DNA from: Peptostreptococcus sp.
GTDB lineage: Bacteria; Bacillota; Clostridia; Peptostreptococcales; Peptostreptococcaceae
DNA: 10,364 bases
Assembly: GCA_020025095.1 (NCBI GenBank)
Contig: JAHHSS010000058.1
Location: 1 to 10,364 of the forward strand
Direction: 5' to 3'
Positions 1-6,163 of this stretch are shown piece by piece. Each line of letters begins with the position of its first letter. Position 1 is the stretch's first letter. The notes under the pieces are model-generated. The model ran no database searches and was not told the origin of the DNA. It was given only the letters and a program-made list of their open reading frames with translations. The position numbers and the translations under genes are program-made.

Positions 1-14
1 AATTTTTTAGTGTC

Positions 15-1136
15 TTATTTTTTTACAGCTTCTTTTATTGCCCTTATTACAGTATCTAGCTCTTCTTCTGTTAAATATGGAGAAAAAGGCAGGCAGATAT
101 TACAGTTTGCATATCTATCTGAATTTGTAAAATCTCCCTGAGAAATATCTTCGAAAACCTTCATCTTATGCATTCCCTTAGGATAATAGACCATAGTCGG
201 TATATCTTTTTCCTTCAAGCTCTCTATTATAAAATCTCTTTGCTGTGTATTCTCTGTTAATATAGCATATTGAGCATAGGCACTTTCAGCATCGGCCTCT
301 AACTTTTGTATTTTAAAAATATCCTTAAACGCATCATCATATTTTTTTGCTATATTTTTTCTTTTTATTAATTCATCTTCAAACAAGTCTAATTTATGTA
401 ATAAAACTGCGGCTTGTATTGTATTAATTCTAGAACCTATTCCTATTCTAATATTATCGTATTTTTCTTTTCCCCTTCCGTGAGCCTTATAAGATTCCAA
501 AAGTTTTTTTACTTTCTCATCATTTGTAAATACTGCACCAGCATCACCATAACACCCCAAAGGCTTGGTTGGGAAAAAGCTAGTACAAGATATATGGCCA
601 AAAGCACCACACTTTTTACCTAAATAAGTAGAACCAAAGCTTTGAGCTGCATCTTCTATTAAAATTAAATCATGCCTTTCACAAATATCCATTAATTTGT
701 CCAATTTTGCAGGATTTCCTAAAAAATCAACCGCAACTACAGCCCTTGCCCTTAATTTTCCCTCTTCTTTTACTTTTATAATGGCTTCTTCTAATTTTTC
801 AGGATCTATATTATATGTATCTGAATCTATGTCTACAAATACTGGAGTTGAACCTATTATACAAGCTGGATCAACTGATGCAATATATGTCATATCTGGG
901 CAAAATACAGCATCACCTTTTCCTATTCCATAGGCAAGAAAAGAAAGCATCAAGGCATCTGTTCCACTTCCACAAGATACACAATATTTAACACCAATAT
1001 AGTCTGCTAATCTCTCTTCCAATTTTTTAATTTCTTCACCATTTAAAAATCTTGCCTCTGCCATTATTTCAGCAATATGCTCATCTAGATCCTCTTTCAA
1101 AATTTGATATTGTCTTTTTAAATCATTAAACTCCAT
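15..1136 (-). CDS. DegT/DnrJ/EryC1/StrS family PLP-dependent sugar aminotransferase
   Basis: A complete 373-residue protein of the fold-type I aminotransferases that place an amino group on a keto group of a nucleotide-linked sugar, usually with glutamate as donor. Seen: the N-terminal FNDLKRQY segment; SGTDAL (57-62), which cradles the PLP phosphate; EDAAQSFGS (161-169), with Asp162 expected to contact the pyridine nitrogen; and the Schiff-base lysine Lys191 in FFPTKPLGCYGDAGA. Length is normal for the family. The resemblance is to WbpE-like enzymes of 2,3-diamino-sugar or related pathways, but the exact sugar cannot be read from the sequence. AAGGAGAG precedes the ATG with good spacing. A promoter is seen about 60 nt upstream and the stop codon lies at 15-17, so any operon partners are outside the window. 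It is separated from argH by a terminator and a dead transposase, so it is not part of the arginine unit. Inferred role: surface polysaccharide or glycan synthesis in the cytoplasm. Confidence 0.9.
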   Translation of the reverse strand: MEFNDLKRQYQILKEDLDEHIAEIMAEARFLNGEEIKKLEERLADYIGVKYCVSCGSGTDALMLSFLAYGIGKGDAVFCPDMTYIASVDPACIIGSTPVFVDIDSDTYNIDPEKLEEAIIKVKEEGKLRARAVVAVDFLGNPAKLDKLMDICERHDLILIEDAAQSFGSTYLGKKCGAFGHISCTSFFPTKPLGCYGDAGAVFTNDEKVKKLLESYKAHGRGKEKYDNIRIGIGSRINTIQAAVLLHKLDLFEDELIKRKNIAKKYDDAFKDIFKIQKLEADAESAYAQYAILTENTQQRDFIIESLKEKDIPTMVYYPKGMHKMKVFEDISQGDFTNSDRYANCNICLPFSPYLTEEELDTVIRAIKEAVKK

Positions 1137-1193
1137 TTCTACTCTCCTTACAAGAACTATTTATCTTACTACTGATATCCCCCTCTATTTTTA

Positions 1194-1222
1194 ATAATAC
1201 TTTTCAATGATGAAAACTTCAA
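1194..1222 (-). promoter_or_regulatory. Predicted sigma-A promoter of the aminotransferase gene
   Basis: Read on the minus strand, a -35 box TTGAAG (1217-1222) is followed by a 17-base spacer and a -10 box TATTAT (1194-1199). Each box differs from consensus at one or two positions. Transcription would begin near 1187, giving a leader of about 50 nt before the ATG at 1136. It is the best match in the gap and lies after the argH terminator, which supports independent transcription of the aminotransferase. Confidence 0.6.
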
Positions 1223-1240
1223 GCTTTATAATGATAAAAT

Positions 1241-1267
1241 AATCTAAAAAGATAACTTTTTTAGATT
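1241..1267. repeat. Near-perfect AT-rich inverted repeat upstream of the aminotransferase promoter
   Basis: Arms AATCTAAAAAG and CTTTTTTAGATT flank a 4-base centre (ATAA); they are complementary apart from one extra T. It sits about 20 bp upstream of the predicted -35 box. It could be a hairpin at the edge of the old insertion, a weak terminator or a regulator site. In a region this AT-rich the match is only mildly surprising. Confidence 0.35.
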
Positions 1268-1357
1268 GTATCGATTCATTTATGTACTATTTTAAATAAA
1301 TTATAATAATATTCTATTTTTTCTTTAATATTTGACTCAATTCACCTTTAAGCTATA

Positions 1358-1543
1358 AATTATTCCGATATTTCTGTTATGGAAATTTTTTAGTTTTCCA
1401 AAACAAGATATCTATTATGCTACTATATATAATAGTTTTGAAGAATTAAATATAAAAATAGAAGCCTTTATTAAGTATTATAATAAAAGAATTAAAAAAA
1501 ATTGGCTTTCTTAAGCCCTGTTCAATACAGGAAAAATTACTAA
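1358..1543 (+). pseudogene. Degraded C-terminal remnant of an IS3-family transposase (OrfB)
   Basis: Reading the plus strand in three pieces recovers the C-terminal end of an IS3-family integrase-type transposase. Codons from about 1358 give NYSDISVMEIF, matching the family's G-N-C-Y-D-N-(A/S)-V-M-E-N-F-F block. A different frame from about 1383 to 1512 gives KQDIYYATIYNSFEEL and IEAFIKYYNKRIKK, the family's F-x-E-L-x-x-x-I-x-x-Y-I-x-Y-Y-N-x-x-R-I segment containing the last catalytic-domain helix. A third frame (1508-1543) gives FLSPVQYRKNY then stop, matching the LSPVQYR signature at the protein end. The second shift lies at a run of eight A (1494-1501); nine would restore KKKLAFLSPVQYR. 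The first shift lies around 1381-1392. The TAA at 1541 may itself be a mutated CAA, since the frame would otherwise run to a TAA at 1553. I see no N-terminal half, no OrfA and no clear terminal repeats, so this is a fossil and not a mobile element. It runs opposite to all neighbouring genes. Confidence 0.8.
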
Positions 1544-1553
1544 TTGGATAAAT

Positions 1554-1590
1554 AAAAAATGCGTAACAGATATAAAATCTGTTACGCATT
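1554..1590 (-). terminator. Intrinsic terminator of argGH
   Basis: A perfect 14-bp stem (1558-1571 with 1577-1590) with a 5-base loop is followed on the minus strand by TTTTTTATTT. It lies 45 bases past the argH stop codon. The plus-strand side also carries a short T run before the hairpin but only A residues after it, so it works mainly for minus-strand transcripts. Confidence 0.88.
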
Positions 1591-1634
1591 AAAAATCAAA
1601 TTTTTTAAGACTAGCTCAAATATTAGCCTCTCTT

Positions 1635-3014
1635 TTATATATTTTTAATATATTTTTTCATTGCATTTATTGATTCCAAAACTTGCATACTGCTAGTGCC
1701 TCCAATTGAATTTCTAAGCTCGCAACAATTTTTTATATCAATAAAATCATAAACATCTTTTTCTATTAATTTATCGAAATTTTTAAATTCTTCAATATCA
1801 ATATCTTCTATATTAATATTTTTTTCGATACAGTAGTGTACAATTTCTCCTGTTATTTTATGGGCATCTCTAAATGCTATTCCCTTTTTGACTAAATAAT
1901 CCGCAAGGTCTGTTGCATTTGTAAACCCGCCCTTTGCAGCATTTTCCATATTTTTGTCACATATTTTCATAGTTTTAATCATAGGAATCATTATGCTTAT
2001 ACACTTTATCCAAGTTTCTGCCCCATCAAATAAACATTCTTTATCCTCTTGCATATCTTTATTATAAGCAAGTGGAAGTCCCTTCATCAAAGTAAGTATA
2101 TTCATCAAATCTCCATAAACTCTAGCTGTCTTTCCCCTTACTAACTCCGCTGCATCAGGATTCTTTTTTTGTGGCATCATAGAACTTCCTGTGCTATATT
2201 CATCATCCATTTCAACGAAATGAAATTCTTGACTAGACCATATAATTAATTCTTCACACATTCTACTCAAATGCATCATTCCTACACTTGCATGGCTTAA
2301 AAAATCTATAATAAAGTCTCTATCACTCACACCGTCAATAGAATTCATACTTACTTGCTCAAACCCTAAAAGTTCTGCTACAAATTGTCTATCTATTGGA
2401 AATGTAGTTCCTGAAAGAGCTCCGCTACCTAGTGGAAGCACATTATGTATAACTAACCACGATTTTAATCGCTCTACATCTCTCTTAGCCATTTGTGCAT
2501 ATGCCATTATATTGTGAGAAAAGAGTACCGGCTGTGCCCTTTGCAAATGTGTATATCCTGGCATTATAAAGTCTATGTTTTTTTCAGAAAGTTCTATCAG
2601 TGTTTTCAGCCATTCTTTTAGAAGTTCTATTATTTCTTCAACCTTATCTCTAGTGTACATTCTTACATCCAGTGCAACCTGATCATTTCTGCTTCTTGCT
2701 GTATGTAGTTTTTTACCTATATCACCTATTTTTTGTGTTAATAAAACTTCTATATTCATATGTATATCTTCATGTTCTGTTTTGAACTCTACTTTTCCTG
2801 AATCTATATCTGATTTAATTTCTTTTAATGATTCAATTATCTTTTTAGCATCTTCTTCAGATATTATTCCAACTTTACCCAACATAGTAGCATGAGCTAT
2901 ACTACCCACAATATCATATTCATATAACTTGCAATCGAATTGTATAGACGAATTAAAATCTTCCATTAATTTACTTGTATTCTTTTGAAATCTTCCGCCC
3001 CATAATTTTTCCAT
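1635..3014 (-). CDS. argH: Argininosuccinate lyase
   Basis: Splits argininosuccinate into arginine and fumarate, the last step of arginine synthesis, as a cytoplasmic homotetramer of the fumarase/aspartase superfamily. Seen: N-terminal KLWGGRF; HTARSRNDQ, with residues for substrate binding; GYTHLQRAQP, holding the conserved histidine; and the superfamily signature GSSMMPQKKNPD, the mobile loop with the catalytic serine. The chosen start (MEKLWGGRF) gives 459 residues, the usual length. The upstream in-frame ATG at 3038 lies inside the end of argG and has no ribosome site, whereas AAGGAGG sits ideally before 3014. Only 10 bases separate the argG stop codon from this start, and the ribosome site overlaps that stop, so the two genes are probably translationally linked. 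Expression should follow the T-box upstream of argG. No odd substitutions were seen in the signature motifs. Confidence 0.97.
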   Translation of the reverse strand: MEKLWGGRFQKNTSKLMEDFNSSIQFDCKLYEYDIVGSIAHATMLGKVGIISEEDAKKIIESLKEIKSDIDSGKVEFKTEHEDIHMNIEVLLTQKIGDIGKKLHTARSRNDQVALDVRMYTRDKVEEIIELLKEWLKTLIELSEKNIDFIMPGYTHLQRAQPVLFSHNIMAYAQMAKRDVERLKSWLVIHNVLPLGSGALSGTTFPIDRQFVAELLGFEQVSMNSIDGVSDRDFIIDFLSHASVGMMHLSRMCEELIIWSSQEFHFVEMDDEYSTGSSMMPQKKNPDAAELVRGKTARVYGDLMNILTLMKGLPLAYNKDMQEDKECLFDGAETWIKCISIMIPMIKTMKICDKNMENAAKGGFTNATDLADYLVKKGIAFRDAHKITGEIVHYCIEKNINIEDIDIEEFKNFDKLIEKDVYDFIDIKNCCELRNSIGGTSSMQVLESINAMKKYIKNI

Positions 3015-3024
3015 GCAATCCTCC

Positions 3025-4233
3025 TTATTTAATTCCATTCTTTTTTTTCATAATTGAATTAACCTTCAAAGGTAAACCAAACAAATTAATAAAACCTTCA
3101 GCATCTGCTTGATTGTATATATCATCTTCTCCAAAAGTTGCTAAATCCTCACTATACAGAGAATATGGCGAAGTCATTCCAACTGAAATACAATTTCCTT
3201 TATATAGTTTCATTCTCACCACACCTGTACAAGTTTTCTGTGTGCTATCTATAAATTCATCAAGTGCTTCTTTTAAAGGTGTAAACCACAATCCATTATA
3301 CAATAATTCAGAATATTTAATTGCTACATGAGATTTAAAAGATAGGGTATCTCTATCTAAAGTAAGAGATTCTAGACAAGTATGCGCTTCCATTAACAAG
3401 CTACCACCTGGAGTTTCATATACCCCCCTAGATTTCATTCCCACTAATCTATTTTCTACCATATCTAATATCCCTATACCATGCTTTGCCGCAACTTCAT
3501 TGACATATTCCAATAACTCTAAAGCCTTCATCTTTTTTCCATTTATAGCTACTGGTACACCTTTTTCAAATTCTATTTCTACATATTCTGGAGTATCAGC
3601 TGCATTTTCTGGTGTCTTGGATATTAAACACAAATCCTTTATAGGTTCATTTGCTGGATTTTCAAGGTCTCCTCCTTCATGACTAAGATGTAGGAGATTT
3701 CTATCCATACTATATGGACGCTTCTTAGTTACACCTATCTCTATATTATGTTTTTTCGCATAATCAATTGCATCTTCACGTGATTTAATATCCCAAACTC
3801 TCCACGGAGCAATTATTTTTATATCTGGATTTAAAGCTTTAATAGCTAATTCAAACCTTACCTGATCATTTCCTTTTCCAGTTGCACCATGACATATATA
3901 TTTAGCGCCCTCTTTTTCAGCTACCTCCACTAATGCTTTTGATATTAGCGGTCTAGCAACAGAAGTTCCTAAAAGATATTTCCCTTCATACTTTGCAGAA
4001 GCTTTTATTAGTTTCCAGACATAATTTTCTACAAATTCTTCCTTCAAATCTACTATATAACACTTTGATGCTCCACTTTTTATAGCTTTCTCATACACTT
4101 CTTTTGTTTCGTCACCCTGACCTACATCTCCACAAACAGCTATCACTTCTACATTATCATAATTTTCCTTCAACCAAGGTATTATTACTGAGGTATCTAA
4201 TCCTCCTGAATATGCTAATACTATTTTTTCCAT
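3025..4233 (-). CDS. argG: Argininosuccinate synthase
   Basis: Joins citrulline and aspartate with ATP (giving AMP and pyrophosphate) to make argininosuccinate; cytoplasmic, tetrameric in characterised relatives. Seen: the ATP-pyrophosphatase loop AYSGGLDTS (7-15), GDVGQGDE (35-42), GATGKGNDQVRFE (116-128) for citrulline/aspartate binding, and RNLLHLSHEGGD further on. The start at 4233 gives 402 residues, normal for the family, and begins MEKIVLAYSGG as expected. AGAGGA precedes it at suitable distance. An in-frame ATG at 4278 would add 15 residues that belong to the leader and fit no family N-terminus. It is the first gene of argGH and lies about 80 bases after the second T-box terminator. 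No other arginine genes are in the window, so citrulline must come from elsewhere (distant arg genes, arginine deiminase reversal or uptake). Function is certain from the motifs; in vivo flux is not shown. Confidence 0.97.
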   Translation of the reverse strand: MEKIVLAYSGGLDTSVIIPWLKENYDNVEVIAVCGDVGQGDETKEVYEKAIKSGASKCYIVDLKEEFVENYVWKLIKASAKYEGKYLLGTSVARPLISKALVEVAEKEGAKYICHGATGKGNDQVRFELAIKALNPDIKIIAPWRVWDIKSREDAIDYAKKHNIEIGVTKKRPYSMDRNLLHLSHEGGDLENPANEPIKDLCLISKTPENAADTPEYVEIEFEKGVPVAINGKKMKALELLEYVNEVAAKHGIGILDMVENRLVGMKSRGVYETPGGSLLMEAHTCLESLTLDRDTLSFKSHVAIKYSELLYNGLWFTPLKEALDEFIDSTQKTCTGVVRMKLYKGNCISVGMTSPYSLYSEDLATFGEDDIYNQADAEGFINLFGLPLKVNSIMKKKNGIK

Positions 4234-4316
4234 TATTTTTCCTCTTTTCATAAATATATTTTTATATCCTAGGACCAATTTTTATTTGCAAATCTAATAA
4301 CTATATAAACGCCTAT

Positions 4317-4349
4317 AAAAAAAGTCTCTTGAGTTTATACTCAAGAGAC
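4317..4349 (-). terminator. Second (promoter-distal) T-box terminator
   Basis: A perfect 11-bp stem (4324-4334 with 4339-4349, loop ATAA on the minus strand) is followed on that strand by seven U (4317-4323). It is the last gate before argG, and forms when the adjacent T-box is not held in the antiterminator by uncharged tRNA. Being fully paired, it looks stronger than the upstream copy. Confidence 0.93.
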
Positions 4350-4378
4350 GAATTACCGCGTTACCACTCTTTTTGATA
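4340..4378 (-). repeat. Copy 2 of a 39-nt exact direct repeat (antiterminator/terminator core)
   Basis: Identical base for base to 4460-4498, with an offset of exactly 120. The block covers the lead-in TATCAAAAAG, the T-box, and the 5' arm of the terminator (GTCTCTTGAG). The bases immediately outside differ (4339 and 4379 against 4459 and 4499), so identity stops sharply at the functional core. The second copy is at 4460-4498. Confidence 0.95.
4356..4370 (-). promoter_or_regulatory. T-box sequence, second module
   Basis: On the minus strand this reads AGAGTGGTAACGCGG, the conserved 3' half of the antiterminator. The TGGT within the bulge should pair with the tRNA 3' end ACCA, predicting discriminator base A. 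It is identical to the box at 4476-4490. Confidence 0.93.
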
Positions 4379-4411
4379 AACTATCCCTATCAATTACGAT
4401 AATTTAAAAAC

Positions 4412-4438
4412 TATACACATTTCCGGATTGTGTGTATA
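4412..4438 (-). other. Hairpin between the two T-box modules
   Basis: A perfect 8-bp stem TATACACA/TGTGTATA encloses an 11-base loop with CCGG at its centre. It starts directly at the end of the first terminator's U tract and is the only strong structure in the 60-base linker. It may insulate the two modules or stand in for the missing upstream stems; its role is unknown. It is too short to be Stem I and carries none of that element's motifs. Confidence 0.6.
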
Positions 4439-4468
4439 AAAAAATCTCTCGAGCATATGCTCAAGAGA
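4438..4468 (-). terminator. First (promoter-proximal) T-box terminator
   Basis: A 10-bp stem (4445-4454 with 4459-4468, one G-U pair) and 4-base loop is followed on the minus strand by seven U (4438-4444). It directly follows the T-box at 4476-4490. A transcript stopped here would be about 235 nt. Confidence 0.93.
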
Positions 4469-4498
4469 CGAATTACCGCGTTACCACTCTTTTTGATA
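4460..4498 (-). repeat. Copy 1 of the 39-nt exact direct repeat
   Basis: This is the promoter-proximal partner of 4340-4378. The lead-in before the block differs between copies: here the minus strand reads GATAGACTATC, in copy 2 it reads GATAGGGATAG. So only the T-box and terminator core was duplicated or kept identical. Confidence 0.95.
4476..4490 (-). promoter_or_regulatory. T-box sequence, first module
   Basis: On the minus strand this reads AGAGTGGTAACGCGG. It is the normal partner of the only Stem I in the leader, lying about 85 bases after the specifier, as in ordinary T-box leaders. Confidence 0.95.
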
Positions 4499-4679
4499 GA
4501 TAGTCTATCCACTCAAACCCTTAAGGCGGGAAACCTGCTAAAGTACTCTAGTTTCATCTAGCAACCTCCGAAGCTCTCTTCACTTCAAACTTCAATACCA
4601 GGCTCACACCAACTCCTAGCTCGCTGAAAATCCATTTGTGCTACTCTCTCCATCACTGGTTATTATTAATTTATGTTTA

Positions 4680-4708
4680 ATTATATATGTATAAAAGTAA
4701 ATTGTCAA
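4680..4708 (-). promoter_or_regulatory. Consensus sigma-A promoter of the argGH leader
   Basis: A perfect -35 TTGACA (4703-4708), a spacer of exactly 17 bases and a perfect -10 TATAAT (4680-4685) are present on the minus strand. Transcription should start near 4673. A promoter this strong placed before an attenuator means control rests mainly on the T-box. Confidence 0.92.
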
Positions 4709-4926
4709 TATTTTTATAAATTTTTTACTTATAATACAATTACAATAATTTTTAAGCTTTTTAAAAAGAGACTTGCTTAGTTTATAATTTTATATAACAT
4801 TAAAATAATAGTTAATTTTAAATCAAACTATTAATAAATTAAAAACAAAATTACTTTTATATTTAAAACTATAGGATAGAAATTTTTTCTTACTAAGTAG
4901 GTTTAAAACTCGTCTTTACATAAAAT
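4709..4926. other. AT-rich intergenic stretch without a recognisable gene
   Basis: Between the argGH promoter and the adh terminator I find no open frame with a ribosome site. I also see no tRNA and no long repeat. TTTAAAACT occurs at 4862-4870 and 4902-4910, which is unremarkable in such sequence. Confidence 0.5.
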
Positions 4927-4967
4927 AAATACTTGCCTACTTTAAAAGCTTGTAGGCAAGTATTTTT
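4920..4967. terminator. Intrinsic terminator after the alcohol dehydrogenase gene, possibly bidirectional
   Basis: A perfect 14-bp stem (4927-4940 with 4952-4965) with an 11-base loop lies about 70 bases past the adh stop. On the minus strand it is followed by TTTATTTTAT, and on the plus strand it ends in a run of five T. It separates adh from the argGH promoter. Confidence 0.85.
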
Positions 4968-5037
4968 ATCACACCATATATTTTTTTATAACTAATAAAT
5001 AGAAATTTTATTTTTATATTTTAATTTATCATTAATT

Positions 5038-6102
5038 TTATTTATCACCAATATATACATATGGTTTTATTAAATCTCTAGGCTTTTCATCCATTACTTT
5101 TACAGCCTCTGGAATAGATTCTAAACCTTCAAAACGATAATTTAACATTTTTCCTGGTTTAACTCTTCCATGCTTTATTAACTCAAGTAGTCTTTCAATT
5201 CTTCTTGCTCCTCCTGGGCAGAATCCACTTTTAATAGTAACATTTCCCATTCCCAAGTGCCAATCAGTTGCTGGGAAAGAAACTGTTTCACTAGGATCGA
5301 AGAACACTATATTTGATATAATTCCATTAGGCTTTACCATCTTTAGGGAGTCATCAATACAGTCACAAGTTCCTCCAGCTAAAATTACCTTATCTACCAA
5401 ACCACCACAAAGTTCTTTAATCTGAGTAGGTATATCCCCATCTTTATAACTAATAATGTCTGTAGCACCGTATTCTCTTGCTAATTTAGCACAATTTTCT
5501 CTAGTTCCAATACCTATAATTCTTCCTGCACCAGCCAAAGCTGCACCAGCAATTGCCATTAATCCAACAGGTCCTATTCCATAAACTACTACTGTATCTC
5601 CATATTTAATTTCAGCATTTTCTACTCCATGAAAAGCAGTAGACATCATATCTGTAGTCATCAAAGCATCCTCAACTGATACACCCTCTGGTAAAATTGC
5701 CAAGTTTGCATCTGCATAGTTAACATGGAAATATTCTGCAAACACACCATCCTTTTGGAATAAGAATTTAAAACTTGCCAAAGGACCATGATCATGGCTA
5801 CAATTTTCATTTGGTTCTTGTACTGATAAAGCACTCCAGTCAGGTGTAACACAGTTTACTACTACTAAATCACCTGGTTTAATTCTTTTAACTTCAGAAC
5901 CAACCTCATCTACAATACCTACAGCCTCATGACCTAAAATACGATTTTTTAAATCTCCAGCACCACCGTGTAAAGTATGCGTATCTGAAGTACATACTGC
6001 TACTGCTACTGGGCGAACTATAGCATCTAGTGGACCTGCCACTGGCTTTGGCTTTTCAACCCATCCTGCTTTATTTATTTCTAACATTGCATAACCCTTC
6101 AT
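5038..6102 (-). CDS. NADP-dependent zinc secondary alcohol dehydrogenase
   Basis: A 354-residue medium-chain dehydrogenase that closely follows the Clostridium beijerinckii/Thermoanaerobacter NADP(H) enzymes interconverting ketones and secondary alcohols (acetone/isopropanol type). Seen: the start MKGYAMLEINKAGW; catalytic zinc ligands Cys37, His58 with Glu59 (GHEAVG) and Asp151 (TDMMS); the Rossmann loop GIGPVG (175-180); and Gly199-Thr200-Arg201 plus Tyr219. In the C. beijerinckii enzyme the matching residues (Gly-Ser-Arg and Tyr) bind the NADP phosphate, so NADPH is the likely cofactor. The structural-zinc cysteine lobe is absent, as in those relatives. The start at 6102 is chosen because AAGGAGG lies 9 bases upstream and homology begins there; the in-frame ATG at 6177 lies in the promoter palindrome and would add 25 unrelated residues. 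The gene stands alone, with its own promoter, a Rex-like operator and a terminator. Residues 97-107 hold an unusual Cys/His-rich loop (NENCSHDHG). The in vivo substrate is not determined. Confidence 0.93.
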   Translation of the reverse strand: MKGYAMLEINKAGWVEKPKPVAGPLDAIVRPVAVAVCTSDTHTLHGGAGDLKNRILGHEAVGIVDEVGSEVKRIKPGDLVVVNCVTPDWSALSVQEPNENCSHDHGPLASFKFLFQKDGVFAEYFHVNYADANLAILPEGVSVEDALMTTDMMSTAFHGVENAEIKYGDTVVVYGIGPVGLMAIAGAALAGAGRIIGIGTRENCAKLAREYGATDIISYKDGDIPTQIKELCGGLVDKVILAGGTCDCIDDSLKMVKPNGIISNIVFFDPSETVSFPATDWHLGMGNVTIKSGFCPGGARRIERLLELIKHGRVKPGKMLNYRFEGLESIPEAVKVMDEKPRDLIKPYVYIGDK

Positions 6103-6135
6103 TCTACTTTTCCTCCTTTTTAGCAAATTATAATT

Positions 6136-6163
6136 ATTTATTGTCTTAATATTAACAATAAAT
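6136..6163. promoter_or_regulatory. Candidate Rex operator in the adh promoter
   Basis: Nine-base perfect arms ATTTATTGT and ACAATAAAT flank a 10-base centre. Its 18-base core (6141-6158), on the minus strand TTGTTAATATTAAGACAA, agrees with the Rex pattern TTGTnAAnnnnTTnACAA at 10 of 12 fixed positions; the two inner T are A. It covers the predicted -10 box, where Rex would block polymerase. Rex senses the NADH/NAD+ ratio and commonly represses fermentation alcohol dehydrogenases in Clostridia. The assignment is by pattern and context only. Confidence 0.5.

Larger units (their letters stand above)
4317..4673 (-). promoter_or_regulatory. T-box riboswitch leader of argGH with duplicated antiterminator/terminator
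   Basis: A tRNA-sensing leader that lets transcription proceed when uncharged tRNA binds. Stem I occupies roughly 4566-4652: near its 5' side is GAGAGTAGC (AGTA of the loop-E motif), then the distal segment AGCGAGCTAGG and GGTGTGAGCC (AG-bulge and apical loop consensus), then GTGAAGAGAGC with the GAA of loop E. AGA at 4575-4577 is the likely specifier, an arginine codon, fitting argGH. CCCGCCTTAAGGG resembles the Stem IIA/B element. Then come two complete T-box plus terminator modules (T-box at 4476-4490 and 4356-4370) but no second Stem I: only about 60 bases separate the first terminator from the second T-box. Both T-boxes carry TGGT for the tRNA acceptor end. Family and specificity are well supported; exact pairing was not computed. 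Confidence 0.93.

Noticed and set aside
414..933. Plus-strand open frames opposite the aminotransferase
   Set aside because: Low-complexity Ser/Phe/Ile-rich translations on the reverse of a conserved coding region; no ribosome site or family motif.
4234..4278. In-frame upstream ATG extending ArgG by 15 residues
   Set aside because: It falls in the T-box leader, lacks a ribosome site and does not fit the family N-terminus; 4233 has AGAGGA upstream.
4379..4437. A second, complete T-box Stem I in the linker
   Set aside because: About 60 bases is too short, and the AGTA/GAA loop-E and GGTGNGAG-like segments are missing.
4862..4910. TTTAAAACT repeated 40 bases apart, as a possible CRISPR remnant
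   Set aside because: Only 9 bases, AT-rich, two copies, no regular array and no cas genes.
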